NCBI GenBank assembly: GCA_945910005.1
Contig: OX246743.1
Coordinates: 47,863,637-47,927,636 of the forward strand
DNA length: 64,000 bases
DNA from: Isoperla grammatica
Taxonomy: Eukaryota; Arthropoda; Insecta; Plecoptera; Perlodidae
Direction: 5' to 3'
In this document: piece after piece, positions 46,001 to 58,390 of the stretch
Layout: each line of letters opens with the position of its first letter
Numbering within the stretch: the first letter of the stretch is position 1
Notes under the pieces: model-generated
Seen by the model: only the letters and a program-made list of their open reading frames with translations
The model's database searches: none
Told to the model about the DNA's origin: nothing
Translations under genes and position numbers: made by a program

Positions 46001-47559
46001 TTCCTTTAATCCCATCATCCCATCATCTTCATTGAAAATTTTGTTGTTGACATCTTTTTGACAGTCTTGGGCTTACTACTTTGTAGCTACAACTACTGCT
46101 ACTGGCAAAAAAGTAGAGTTGCTAGTTTTATTAAAATGAAGCTCCGCTACAGAAAAAAAATGTAGCATACTACTTCAAATGGTACGTCTGTTTTTATGAA
46201 CGAGCTATCGATTTTATCGACCCTTATATCTACAATTGTTCTCGTAACCAAGCATTTGCCTAAGGAAAATAGGTGTCCTGGACCTTCAGACAATATGAAC
46301 CGTTTTTTTATTGGCCTGGAGGATTGTCATGTCCTTTGTTCTCACACTATTTTGTGCATGTCAGCCAATAAACAACTCCAGCGACGTATATTGTCAGGGG
46401 GGACCAGTTTGTACATTACATCTTTATTTTATATTTAAAACAATGTAGACCCGTCTCGGCCCGGGGTAGAATAGGCCCAGAGTGACTCTGCTAGTCGTAA
46501 GAGGCGACGAAAGGAGACCCTGTCTCTTTCCCCCCCACTGTCCCATTGAATATTTCTCCTCCCACTTGGCCCTGCCCTCCCTTGCTGGACTTCCATATGA
46601 CAACCCACGCGACGTACAATGGATCTGATTCGGATATGGCTTTATTCTTTATCGTCATCTTTCTCATCTTCATTATCACCCACTCATCGTCTCGATTAGC
46701 CATTGTTGCAAAAATTTAACAACTATTTATGTTTTATTTTTGTGCTGATCATATGTAATAATATTATACTACTACTGTACTGCATTTAATTCCACTTGGA
46801 TCCCAAATTTATTGGTCCAACATCAAGCTGGATTGGATGAGGGTAATATGTTGGGAAAACATAATAATTAACAAAAAATGCCACAAGCAGAGATCCGTGT
46901 ATTTTTCAGTTTTTGAATGACGTAGTGGCGCACACATTGCATACAGTAACCAATAAACATCGAAATTGGCATAAATTAACTACTATGTACTGTAGGCCTA
47001 ATACCTGCACACTTCATATATTCATGTAGCAATAGCAATCATGAGTATAAATGCAAAATGTACTAATATTTACGTTTAGTGTTTAAAAAACCATACTTAA
47101 TCCATACTAATATTCTTTTATAATTTGATCTGTAAACTGACGATAAATATTACAATTTACAATCAATGTAAGCTAAACGGTTTTGAAAGTATCAGTATCA
47201 CAAGCTTCTCATTATAACAATGACATGACTGAATGAGAACATTTTATCAATGAATAAAGCCTCAAAGTTCTTTTAAATAAATGACGGGCCTTGAAAAGTC
47301 TGGAACACATAAAAAAGCTATTAAAAAAGCAAAAATACAAGTTTATATAGCTATAAAGCAGTGACTTATAATTGGATATTCATAAAATTCTTTGGTAATG
47401 TTAATACAAATATTCCCTAAGTCGTATACAAAGATCAAGTTCCATGACTATGCCAATGCCAATTCAGAAGTTGAGTTAGGTCCTACATAACCACTGCCAC
47501 TCTCAATTTTTGTATCAAATCATACATTAGGGTAGGCCTACTATAGGTAGCTTTCAATA
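46001..47559. other. Intergenic; possible old retroposon fragment
   Basis: Around 46446-46530, GACCCGTCTCGGCCCGGGGT and CTGCTAGTCGTAAGAGGCGA resemble dispersed retroposon sequence, but I cannot name the family. The remainder is AT-rich and featureless. Confidence 0.35.
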
Positions 47560-47561
47560 GT

Positions 47562-47865
47562 CGTCGCGTGGCGGCCATTATGAGGTACTCATTGCTTGTT
47601 TAAACATTTGTTCTGTCAATAGAAGACACATAGGTTATCCAGCAAATATCACAGTTGAAGAAAATGATAACACATGCAAGTGTCTTCAAACAGAGTTTAC
47701 GCGTTCTTATTTTGTTTTCAGTCATAATACGAAACCTTTGTTTGAAAACAGTTGATGTGTCAGTCAAAGGACATCTGCAATATTGCAACAATGCAGTGTC
47801 GGAAGAACGTAAACAAATGTTTACAGAGTACCTCAGTATGGCTACCGTGCGATACCGGAAATGAC
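47562..47865. mobile_element. Foldback MITE (about 300 bp)
   Basis: GTGGCGGCCATTATGAGGTA with CTC and TTTAAACATTTGTTC on the left match the complement of GAGTACCTCAGTATGGCTAC and GTAAACAAATGTTTAC on the right. The interior (CAAACAGAGTTT, TTGTTTGAAAACAG) also pairs. No certain target duplication. Confidence 0.6.
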
Positions 47866-49671
47866 GTTATTGCAAGCTCCCTATGGTTATAGCATAATCA
47901 GTCTTTTATTACCTACACACAGTTTTCTTCCATTATTAAAATCAACTAAAATATTCACTATCGCATTTCTTTGCTTAGTCTTTGTCGAACACTCTACGCT
48001 GCCTTTAGTGAAGTTAACGTAACATTGTCTTTCTATAGACACTTTGTTTACTATTTCTGAAACACCTGCTAGAACACTTGTTACACATTTTGGTTACAGG
48101 TTGTACAACATGAAAGATATTTTTGCCAAGTTAGTGCTGAATATTGGAAACGACATGTAATCTTTGGTAAAGCACGATAAGTGTTCCACAGGCTCCTGCC
48201 CAATACCCAGTATTAAGAAATGTTACTTTAAGCTTTCAGTTTTTCATGAAATTAGCTGCCAATTGCCACCATTGAAATATTATTACTGTATTTAATATTT
48301 ATACCAACTAGGTCTATATGATGATATCTATGTACTTTGAACTGACAAGTTAATACATTCTGCCTCTTTGGATATGAATAGTGAATAGGCTACTGTACAT
48401 TCAAATTTGATGAAATAAGTAAGTTTATATTTTTGACTCCAACTTTATGTGACTATGAAGTTAGGAACTACAATTAAAAAAGGAATCAAAGTTATCATTA
48501 TAGCGATATTATGTAAGCATTTATATGGTATGTGTAATACATATACGAAAAATATATATACTCAGTATTGTATTTTTTTAATGGTATGGCCAAAGGCTAA
48601 GTAGCCAGTTTTGATGGCTATCCAGCTATCATATTTTAACTTTGAATACCAAATTGGATTTAAAATTTAAATGGAATCCATGGACCAATTTAACCCATGG
48701 TTTAATATATGTCAAAACACATTTTGATTCATATTTTATAAAAATTCTCTACGAATTTGTACAACTTCGTCAGTTGAATCCCTTAATTAAAGGTTAAACA
48801 TTTTCCAGTAGTGAAAATGTGGTCGACATCTTTGACCTAACTGTTATTAAATTAACCATGTAACAAAAATAATTCTAACTTATATAATTACTCATGCATG
48901 CAATTTAATTGAATCAACCTTTGGGAAAAAATTGTGTTAAAATAGAAAAAATGTGAGCTATATATTTTGCCTTGATGACAAAGGTTTGAAATACACCTCC
49001 AGTGCTTTTGAACTAATACTCGTAGGCTTATAAACTTTTTTCTTTTTATCCTATGCCGAAAGTTTGATTTTTCAATCATTTTTCTTTCTAGCTATCCAAT
49101 AAATATGTGCTTCCTTCTCTGGCCCGCTCAGGTTATTTGTCAGGGCGTCAATGACTGTATGGGAAATTCAGTAGTATGCAGATCTACAGAAGCCTCATTA
49201 TTTATAAAACTATCATTCATTTGATTGATTATTCTATTCAATCGAGAAATGTATACACTAGGAATGACATCTCAGAATCAATTTCTTTATTAACAGATTC
49301 TTCCCAATAATGTGTTCTGCAGTGTAAATGTTCGCACACATTTATGTACAACCATTGAAACTATATAGTACTTCATTATTACAAAGGAATTAGGTAATTT
49401 CATGTACATACTTATTGTGATATGATAATGAATATTTCAGAACAATCTACATTCTACAATCAAAAAGAGTATTTACTTTTCGTTTCACTTGTGACTTAGG
49501 AATTGATTCCTGATTGATGGATTCTTAATTTTTAGAATTGAGGTCATCTCTAGTCACTACTAAAAATGTCACCCAAACTTCATAATGAATTGTAAAGAGA
49601 AAGAAGAGTTAGCCTGTAATCGTGGCAATAAATAAACTGCAGCAACCGCAGCGACTAAGAGACAGAGGCAT
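47866..49671. other. Intergenic and FAM234B 3' flank
   Basis: AT-rich. A TTTATT at 49286-49291 (AATAAA on the minus strand) is a candidate FAM234B poly(A) signal about 380 bp past the stop. No other feature. Confidence 0.4.
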
Positions 49672-52577
49672 TCACTGGCGCGCGACTGCCTCGTAGAGTT
49701 TGGGCAGCTCCGCCTCGAGTCGGATGGCTCGGATCTTGGACTGCAGTCGCCACGGGCCAGACAGTTCGTCTGGGCCCGAGCTCACGTACGTCGTGAAGTA
49801 GGACACTAGTTCCTGCGAGCCGTCTTGGTCCAGGTCGGCAATCAACACTGCAACAAGGTAACGAGAAATAAATGTCGTGCCTCGGATTCGAGAACTTCCA
49901 TCGTGTACGGTTCGTGAACTACATACGCGATTGCTCCTGGAAAGCAAGGTCCGGTTGGCACAGGATCTCGTCGGCATCCGAACGAATGCAGAGCTGAGTG
50001 ACGTCGTTCTGGCTGGCGTTGACGATGTGCATGTCCGTGGCATTGAACGTGATGAGCACCACTCGCTCCTTAAGCAGGTGAACGCTGGTGTTGGAGGCGT
50101 GCTTGAGCGGGGGCCGAACGTTGCGGCGAAACCTCTCGGTCCATCTCGCCGCCCTCCTCAGTCGGCTCCTGAACAACGGGTTGCTCGACGTGGTGCTCTC
50201 GGCCTTCATGTCCTCGTGCAAGACGTAATTCCACTGCCAGAACTTCAACACGAAGCCGCTGACGGGCTCCGTCAGTATCGTCCCGTTGGCCAGCGTGAGG
50301 TTGCTAAACAGCAGCGTAGCGGGGACCATCGCGTACATGTTGTCCGCGGTATAGTTCCAGATCATCTCGTTGCCCTGTCCGGGTCTCTGGTCCGTCACTA
50401 GCACGGAAACGCTGCAGTGCGCCGGGCAACGACCTCTGTTCTCCAACGTCAGACGCCGTCCGTTCACCGAGTAGTCGTAAGTCTTGCCGGGACCGTCCAT
50501 CGCTTTCGTGCGGCCCAGCAACTTGTGTTGCCTTAGCGCCTCGGAGTTCTTCAAGTTTTTTGTGTTCAGAATCGACTCGTTCGTGATCATGGTGTACAGT
50601 TCTCGCAGAGTGGTTTTTCGGAACGATTCTGAAAGAAAGAGTAACATTAACAAAATGAAAAATAACCCTTGCTTGATTGGCTGTTTCGGAACAGGTTAAG
50701 AGGTGGATCCATTCGAATATCTTCAGGAGTCATTCAAGCAAACCTTTAAAACAAAAACAGAAACTCGAGTACCGGTACCTACCTTTTCCATTTCTGTCCT
50801 GACAGACGTACGATATGTTGAGGTACTTCTCCAATTGAAGGTTGTTGATCCTTGAACATGTGGGCACCTTGTAAGGTAATCCCAGGATGCTTCCTGTCTT
50901 TCCAGACACAAAGATCAGGTTGTTGTGTTCGCTGACCAAAGCCGGAACATGAGAGTCGTTTGCGAAACTACACGAAGTCAGCAGTTCATTGACGCCATCG
51001 CCATCAAGGTCTGGCAGGACCAATGGGAACGCCAACTCAGCGGCTCGCCGCAAGGAGTTGTTGACGGAGTGAAGATGCCAAATCATAGTTCCTAAAAAAG
51101 ATAAAAAAATGGCACAGCATATTTTGAAAGTTGTGTTTAACAGATGCAGTAGGCCTACCTACTTTCCAAGGTAAGCTGTCATCCATTTAGTTCCAATTAA
51201 TTAAACAAACAAAATAGCTCAACGGCTGTACAGGATAACCCGATGATCACCTTGTGATGCGACTGCCTTAATTTGATGTTGCTTGACGTATGCTACTTTT
51301 TAACAGCTTCTCTCAACAAAATAAATGCTCTAATTTTAAGTTGACAGAATGTGAAGTCAAAACGTGATATTTTTGGAGTTGAAAATTTGTTTGAGAAATT
51401 CCATTGAAATTGAAATAACAACAGAAAATTAACAGACCTGAAATGGGGTCAACTGTTGCAAAGAGTCCTTTTGCCCCGACGACAATGCAGTCTGTAACTC
51501 CGTTATTGTTCACGTCAATCAAAGAGCAGTTAATTTCTCGGGGAAGGCCGTGCAGAGGTTTCCACCAGGCAATGGCTCCGTTTGAGCCGACCAATGAGAT
51601 AAGACCTCCGTCTGTAGCGGTGCTGCATTCATTGCCTACACTCTGTTCGTCAGACGTCTCGTTGACAACTTTGCAGCGACCCATGAATACCAAGTTCCGC
51701 CCTCGTCCTTCCACTCCCGGAACTACGCTAATGCTGCCTTTAAGTTCTGGAATGTTAATGTATTTATTTATTTAGCTTACCGCTATTACATTTACATGTA
51801 TATCTTACAAAGACAATGTTGGTACATACTTATTACATAAACTTTATATAAATTAACGTATATAACGGAACACAATGGTAGATTCACAATTTAGAAATCA
51901 ACATGTTTTCGTGCAGATCTTGCTGCAGGATTATTTGATAACAATTGCCTAGGCTACATTAGCAGCTGTCTTTATCCATATCCAGGCTAGCTGTGTAATG
52001 AGACTTGTATCTGATCATATAGGTCTAACCTAGTTACTTTTTTCAAAATTTTAAAACAAAGTTCATTAAAATTCACAAACATTTTTGTGGAAAAAAACTT
52101 GCCTAGTCGATTAAGGATTCTCTCCCACGACTTAATGCTTGATTTACGACACGTTTCCGGACAAATTCCCCAGTTGCATGGCAGGACCCAAAGGAACACA
52201 ATCACCGTAAAGAAGCACATGAAAATCGAGAAGATAAAAAAGGCTCTGCGAACAGGTCCCATTGGCGTTGAACGTCGGGGGTCCTCATCTGGCTTAAGGA
52301 TCCGTACATCATCTCTTGTGGGTGAATGCTGGCGTGGCATTCCATTAACAGATACATAACCCCCATCTTCATTACCAAAAGGTCGGTAGTCGCCCATGCT
52401 CTGTCCGTTGTATTCCTTCACTGATCTTTTTGGTGACGGTATAGTTTTCCTATTGTTAGCATGATTGTTGAGGTGAGGAGTAGTACTATGAAGTTCTTCT
52501 TCTGAATCTGAATCCGATATATACTGGGCAAGTGGAGAGTAAACAACTGCTCCCTGTCCCAGAGACCCTCCTGACAT
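49672..52577 (-). CDS. FAM234B: FAM234B-like single-pass membrane protein, complete
   Basis: Exons on the minus strand: 52103-52577, 51438-51746, 50783-51091, 49927-50628 and 49672-49847; 1971 nt, 656 residues plus stop. Every junction is phase 1 and all reading frames join. The N-terminal cytosolic part has PLAQYISDSDSEEEL, similar to the FAM234B N terminus. A transmembrane segment follows at about residues 112-133 (AFFIFSIFMCFFTVIVFLWV), then a large presumed extracellular region with FG-GAP/integrin-like acidic motifs (DVNNNGVTD, DLDGDGVNELL, DLDQDGSQELV) and several N-x-S/T sites. Length is close to human FAM234B (about 620). The molecular function of the family is poorly known. Intron 1 uses a GC donor (AG|GCAAGT). 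Antisense open frames across the GC-rich fourth exon are shadows. Paralogue choice A versus B is inferred. Confidence 0.9.
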
Positions 52578-53654
52578 TTATTGGAGCCCAACAAAACGTA
52601 ATTCTGCAAACAAACAACACACTTTAAATGATTTTTCAAGAATAAGTCACTGCAACATACTCGGCTGAGTTGACATTCAGATTCAGATTTAGCACGCTTT
52701 ATTCAACTTCACATGTGATACAAAGTGCATTGCATAGAAAAAATAAATTCTAAAGTAGATCTCCAATGGTATTTTGGCTTCCAATGGATCTACTTAAAAC
52801 ATGTAGGCCATTGCACTTTTCCTCATCCTTCGGCTTAGAAAGGGTGTACAGTGCAATCAATATATTGCATTTACAGTTTACTCACTGTGAAAGGTAGGCC
52901 TATGCATGGTTTTGCATATCTACGTTACGAAACGCAGTCTAATTTAATATATGTTCCCATGTATTATTCTATGGCTATAATATAACAATTAACAATAAAC
53001 AATGCAGATTATATTTAGCCTAGCCCAGTATACAGCTACGACCCTATCGTCCAGGCCTGGATTAACCTAGGCCTAGGGCCTAGCTGGACTAGGCAGGTTT
53101 GGGCATAGGTCTGGGCCTGTTACCTAGGCCTAAGCCTACTCCATACAGAAGTGTGACTAGGGCCTAGCATGGAGTCTATTTTCTAAAGTTTGGTCCCAAA
53201 GGTTTGGCTGCGCCTAGGCCTAGGTACCTAGTTCTATGGCCTAGGAACCTAAGTTATAAACGTAATTTGTAAGCATTAGCTTATACTTTGTACAAGAACA
53301 CATAACGCTTCGTAACTTGCTCTAGCCTAGCCTGCAGGGGCATAGGCTAGGCTACATGAGAACAAAATACGACCCTCCCAGGCCTACGCCCCTTTGGCCC
53401 TAGCACCCTACCTAGATTTGACTACTGTCACAAACACATTGCAAACCAGTAGGCTTGCTTCCACCCTTGTACTCTCTTCTAGGATAAATATTTTGGTCAA
53501 GAGCAGTTGGAAAGATTAATTATTTCCAGCGATAGATTGAATCAAATTAAGGTGACGGATAAGCTCAGAAGAACCACCGACACGATCAGCTGTGAGGTGA
53601 GCTGTCAGTGGCTCAGTGACTGGTGTGAAGGAAGCTCCAGGTACGCGTTCTCCC
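52578..53654. other. Upstream region of FAM234B, rich in TAGGCCTA
   Basis: It contains the FAM234B 5' flank. From about 53045 to 53400 the sequence is crowded with overlapping AGGCCTA, CCTAGGCC and GCCTAGG palindromic words. No coding exon with homology was identified. Confidence 0.5.
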
Positions 53655-53919
53655 TGTTGAGAAACTGTAATGATCATAGAAAAATAATGTGACAGTAACA
53701 ACAACAACAGCAACAACAACGATATATCGATTAGTTTATTTTAGTGTGTCTGTGTGGTAACACTGCTATAGAAGTTGTGGTGGCTGTGCTGTGCAGTGGC
53801 CTAAAAATGTAGTTACATGCTAAGTGATCTTTCTGTGTTTAATTATAATAAAGTCTAGTTTATATCCACTGGAAGACGTTTATATCAACCTTAAAATAAC
53901 CACAAACTCATCCTCCACA
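53655..53919 (+). repeat. Copia 5' LTR (265 bp)
   Basis: Contains a CAACAACAACAGCAACAACAAC-like tract and an AATAAA (in TTATAATAAAGTC). It matches the 3' LTR except for a 4 bp indel in AGTTG(TTTG)TGGTGG and one base near the 3' end. Confidence 0.95.
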
Positions 53920-53933
53920 GGTTATGGGCCCAG
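53920..53933 (+). promoter_or_regulatory. Primer binding site, half-tRNA type
   Basis: GGTTATGGGCCCAG directly follows the 5' LTR. It is complementary to CTGGGCCCATAACC, the anticodon arm of initiator tRNA-Met, including the CAU anticodon. Drosophila copia is known to prime from a cleaved initiator tRNA in this way. Confidence 0.85.
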
Positions 53934-54064
53934 GATATTCTGTGGCATAAAAAGTAAAAGTAAAAAACGTTAAAAAAGTGTTGTGTTTGTGCCGATGCAG
54001 AAAGCAATGCGTGTTGGCGTGGCGTGGGCATTGTGGCGTCAGTAAAATCAAGGTAGGCCTAAAA

Positions 54065-56290
54065 ATGGAGCCGGGTGCGGGAGCCATATCAATGGAAGAA
54101 ACGGCTCAGATTGAAAAACTAACAAACTCGGAAAGTTTCCAAGTTTGGAACTTTCAAATAAAAATTCTATTCAAAGCCTATGGCTTATTTGAAATAATAA
54201 ATAGTGAACAAAAGCTGGAAGACTGCACTAGAGAAGAAGACATACAACTATGGAAGAAAAAGGACGCAAAGGCACAAAAAGTCATAATAACCTCTATTGA
54301 TAAAAAGATCATGATGCATATCATGAATTGTGCAACATCAGCTGAGATGTACAGCAAGTTGTGCGGCATTTATCAAAAAGATAGCGAGCAACAAAAGTGT
54401 GCTCTGTTGCAAGAGTTTTTTAACTTCTGTTTTGAAAAAGGCAGTGACATTTCTTTACATATTAGCAAATTGGAAAATTTAGCATACAGACTAAGAGCGT
54501 TGAATCAAACAGTAGATGACGAGATGCTCATGTCCAAAATCTTGAGCACCTTGCCTGAATCGTATCGTCACTTCCGAACAGCATGGGAGTCGACACCAGC
54601 TAGGGACCGTACCATAACAAACTTAACCTCAAGGTTGATTTCGGAAGAAGCAATGGGAAAAAACTTCGAGAGTGAAAAGTCATTGGCGTTTAGTGCATCA
54701 GGAAAAGTGTGCTATAAATGCAAAAAACCGGGACATGTGAGTAAATTTTGCAGAACGGGAGAAGGTGCTGGAACAGGTAAAACAGTAAAATGTTACAGTT
54801 GTGGAAAAACAGGCCATTTTGCAAGAAACTGTAGTACGAAAAATGATTCAAGTAATAACAAAGGTATGATTTGTCAAATTTGTAAGAAAAATAACCACGA
54901 AGAAAAAGACTGCTATTTTAGAAAACGTCAAGAAGCTCAAAATAAAGAACCACCCAAGAGAGAAGGGAAAGTAACGTTTTTGACAACAGAAGCGAGACAA
55001 GATCTAGAGAAAAACATGTTTGTAGTGGATTCTGGCTCAACGTCACACATGGTGAATAATATCGACTTATTGAGTAACATCCAAGAAACAACAGTTGACA
55101 TCTGTGTGGCTAGAAAACATACAGGGATGAAAGCACAAGGTAAGGGAACTGTAGAAACCAACGTTTGTGTTTTGGAAGATGTTTTGTATGTGCCTGATCT
55201 CAGTAAAAATCTATTGTCAGTAAAAGCCATAACAGAAAACGATGGTCACGTTACTTTTGAGAAGAACAAAGTATACATAAAGAAGAACAACAAAACAGTG
55301 TTAGAAGGTGAGAAAAACGAGAATGGGCTTTATTTACTGAACCTGGTAAAAAATGAAGAAAGCATGCTTGCCATGAGTAAAGAAGAAAAAGTTAGTGACT
55401 GGCATAGAAAACTAGGACATTTGAGTGTGAAAAACATGAAAAAGTTGATTGAAAATGAAATGACTACTGGACTGGATGTAAGCAAAAAAGATTGTGACTG
55501 TCTTGAAGCAATCTGTGAAATATGCCTTAAAGCAAAACAAGTAAGACTTCCTTTCAAAAGTGAAAGAAGTAGAGCAACAAGACCACTTGAGATTATACAT
55601 ACAGATATAGCTGGACCAATTGATCCACCAACATGGGATAACAAGAAATATGTTCTAACAGTGCTTGATGATTTTACTCATTATACAGTGGTATATCTAT
55701 TGAAGAACAAGAATGAAGCACAAGAATACTTAAAAGAATATGTAGAAGAAATGGAGGCATACATGAATTTAAGGGTGTCAAAAATGAGAAGTGACAATGG
55801 TGGAGAATTTGTTAACAACGAACTTAAAACGTGGTGTAAGAAAAAAGGCATTGTAATGGACACAACGGTACCATACACTCCACAGTTAAACGGTAAAGCT
55901 GAAAGACTTAATCGCACGTTGCTGGAAAAGGCCCGATCGTTAATTTTCGACTCAGGATTAAGCAAGATATTTTGGGGTGAAGCCATAAGAGTGGCAGCTT
56001 ACATACTGAATCGAAGTCCAACGGAAAAATTGTCGAAAACACCAAGTGAAATGTGGACCGGTAAGAAACCAGATGTATCAAATCTTCAAATTTTCGGCAG
56101 TGAAGCATACGCAAAAGTACTGGGTCATTTAAAAAAACTGGATGAACGAAGCAAAAAGTATATTTTTGTTGGCTATACACTTAATGGCTACAGATTGTGG
56201 AACGAAGAAAAACAAGAAATTGTGGTATACAGAGATGTGATATTTAAAAAACCGAAAAATCAAGATGTGACGCAGAGTTCAAGAAATTAA
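54065..56290 (+). pseudogene. Copia gag, protease and integrase
   Basis: The frame is open upstream to 53978 without an ATG; the first plausible ATG is at 54065. Order: gag (residues ~1-210); three CCHC knuckles (CYKCKKPGHVSKFC, CYSCGKTGHFARNC, CQICKKNNHEEKDC); protease with VVDSGSTSHM; integrase with an HHCC zinc site (WHRKLGHLSVKNMKK and C-x2-C) and catalytic D, D and E (HTDIAGP, RSDNGGEF, LNGKAERLNR). The frame ends at TAA 56288-56290 after losing register by one base near 56275, so pol is not continuous with the RT part. Otherwise intact. Confidence 0.93.
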
Positions 56291-56521
56291 GAATTGAAGA
56301 ACACAATACCGAAGAAAACGATGAAAGTATACAAAATGAAGCCGTGGAGCAAGAACAAAGTGATGACGGTGATCAGTCAAGTGAAAACCTAACTTCGAGT
56401 GAAGAAGACGAAACCGAAGAAGATGAAAGCCACATGCCAAGATTAGGAGAAGGACTCTGAGATCAACAAGTAGACAGAAGAGGAAGACAGATAAGAATTC
56501 CAGAAAAATACAAAGATTGTG

Positions 56522-58033
56522 ATGTTAACCTATAAAGAGGCCATATCAGGACCAGAAAAAGAAAAATGGAAAGCAGCGATAGAAGATGAAAAGATGTCAC
56601 TGAGCAAGAACGACACTTGGGAATATGCAGACATCAGTGAAACAAACGGAAAGAAGATACTGACAAGCAAATGGGTATTTAGAACAAAAGATAATGATAG
56701 ACACAAAGCAAGACTAGTTGCTAGGGGATTCCAACAAGAAAAGGGACTAGACTATGAAGAGGTTTTTAGCCCAGTCGTAAATGTGACGTCATTGCGCTTG
56801 CTGTTAGCCCTGTCAGTGGAAAAGAATTACATAATTGAAAATTTCGACATCAAAACCGCATTTCTTTATGGTGATCTGCATGATGAAGTTTATATGTCTA
56901 TTCCTGAAGGTTATGAACAAAAGGAAAATAAAATATGCCGTCTAAAAAAGGCACTATACGGCCTGAAACAAGCCCCGCTTAGATGGAACGAACATTTCAC
57001 ATCTTTCCTAAAAAGCCAAGGAATGCATCCATTAAATGTTGAGCAGTGTATCTTCAGAAATGAAGAGGGTACATTGTTCTTAGCCATTTACGTGGATGAT
57101 GGATTAATAGTGGGAAAAGATAAAACCGAAATAAACAATTTGCTGAAGAAGTTAGAAGAGAAGTTTGAAATGAACAAGTTCGACAAGGTAGACACATTCT
57201 TAGGAATAAAAATTACTAGAGAATCAGACTGGATGAAACTTCAACAAAAACCTTATGTGAATTCAGTTCTAGAAAAATTTGGAATGGAGAATGCGAAGTC
57301 AGCAGTAACACCAATGATACATTATGATAGGAATGAAGAACAGAAGAAGAGGGAAGACAAGTTTCCATATCGTGAAGCTGTTGGAAGCCTACTATACTTA
57401 TCGAACAAAACGAGACCAGATATTGCTTATTCCGTAAGTTACAGCAGCCGAACTATGGAAAACCCATCAACAATGGACATTAATAATGTAAAACGCATCA
57501 TGAGATACTTGGGTTCAACAAAAGGTGATGGTATTGTCTACAAAAGACAAACCGAAGAAAGTGATGGATCTTTAAAAGTGATAGGGTATAGCGACTCGGA
57601 CTTTGCTGGAGACACGGTTACCAGAAAGAGTACAACAGGGTTCGTAATATACTTCTGTGGTGGACCGATAAGTTGGTGCTCAAGAAAACAGCCAATCGTT
57701 GCCCTCTCCAGTACTGAGGCTGAGTACATAGCCGCAGCAGACTGTGTTAAAGAGTTGTTGTTTATAAAAGCTCTATTGAATGAACTTGTGAGTAGTGAAG
57801 TGAGTATTACTTTAAAAATGGACAATCAAAGTGCTATGACCATAATTAAAAATGGACAATTCAATCGCAGAAGCAAACATATCGATGTAAGGTTCCACTT
57901 CATAAATGAAAAGGTAAAAGAGGGATTGCTTAAAATTGATTACTTGTGTAGTGAACAAATGATTGCAGATATTCTCACTAAAGCATTGAATAACGTTAAA
58001 TTCCTCAAACACAAAAATGCACTTGTTAAATAA
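56522..58033 (+). pseudogene. Copia reverse transcriptase and RNase H
   Basis: Open from the ATG in GTGATGTTAACC. RT motifs ILTSKWVFRTK, RLVARGFQQ, NFDIKTAFLYGDL, KALYGLKQAPLRW and the catalytic YVDD. RNase H motifs YSDSDFAGD, LSSTEAEYIAA and MDNQSAM. It is the continuation of the upstream frame. The ~230 bp linker between them is readable only in the -1 register and has its own stop (TGA 56458-56460), so the polyprotein is broken at three points. Confidence 0.93.
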
Positions 58034-58112
58034 GATTAATGATCATAAAGTAGTATGTAGTAGAGTAGCTCAATATGAGAATTCTAAGTGAAATTTATTG
58101 TTTATAATCATT

Positions 58113-58121
58113 AGGAGAAGG
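58113..58121 (+). promoter_or_regulatory. Polypurine tract
   Basis: AGGAGAAGG immediately precedes the 3' LTR, as expected for plus-strand priming. Confidence 0.75.
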
Positions 58122-58390
58122 TGTTGAGAAACTGTAATGATCATAGAAAAATAATGTGACAGTAACAACAACAACAGCAACAACAACGATATATCGATTA
58201 GTTTATTTTAGTGTGTCTGTGTGGTAACACTGCTATAGAAGTTGTTTGTGGTGGCTGTGCTGTGCAGTGGCCTAAAAATGTAGTTACATGCTAAGTGATC
58301 TTTCTGTGTTTAATTATAATAAAGTCTAGTTTATATCCACTGGAAGACGTTTATATCAACCTTAAAATAACCACAAACTCATCCTCAACA
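58122..58390 (+). repeat. Copia 3' LTR (269 bp)
   Basis: Near-identical to the 5' LTR (one 4 bp indel, one substitution) and followed by the CTCCC target duplication. Confidence 0.95.

Larger units (their letters stand above)
53655..58390 (+). mobile_element. Full-length Ty1/copia LTR retrotransposon
   Basis: Two LTRs (53655-53919 and 58122-58390) start TGTTGAG and end in ACA, flanked by a perfect 5 bp target duplication CTCCC (53650-53654, 58391-58395). LTRs differ only by a 4 bp indel and one substitution, so insertion is recent. Domain order (gag, protease, integrase, RT, RNase H) is that of copia. It lies between the divergent starts of FAM234B and PRKAR1. Confidence 0.97.

Noticed and set aside
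49877..50401. 174-codon plus-strand frame
   Set aside because: It is antisense to FAM234B exon 4, which has clear homology and matching splice phases; the frame reflects GC-rich codon use.
51443..51775. 110-codon plus-strand frame
   Set aside because: It is a shadow of FAM234B exon 2 on the opposite strand.
53490..53650. Possible 5' untranslated exon of PRKAR1 or FAM234B with donor-like GAG|GTGAGC
   Set aside because: It is plausible by position, but no sequence evidence beyond a weak donor supports it.
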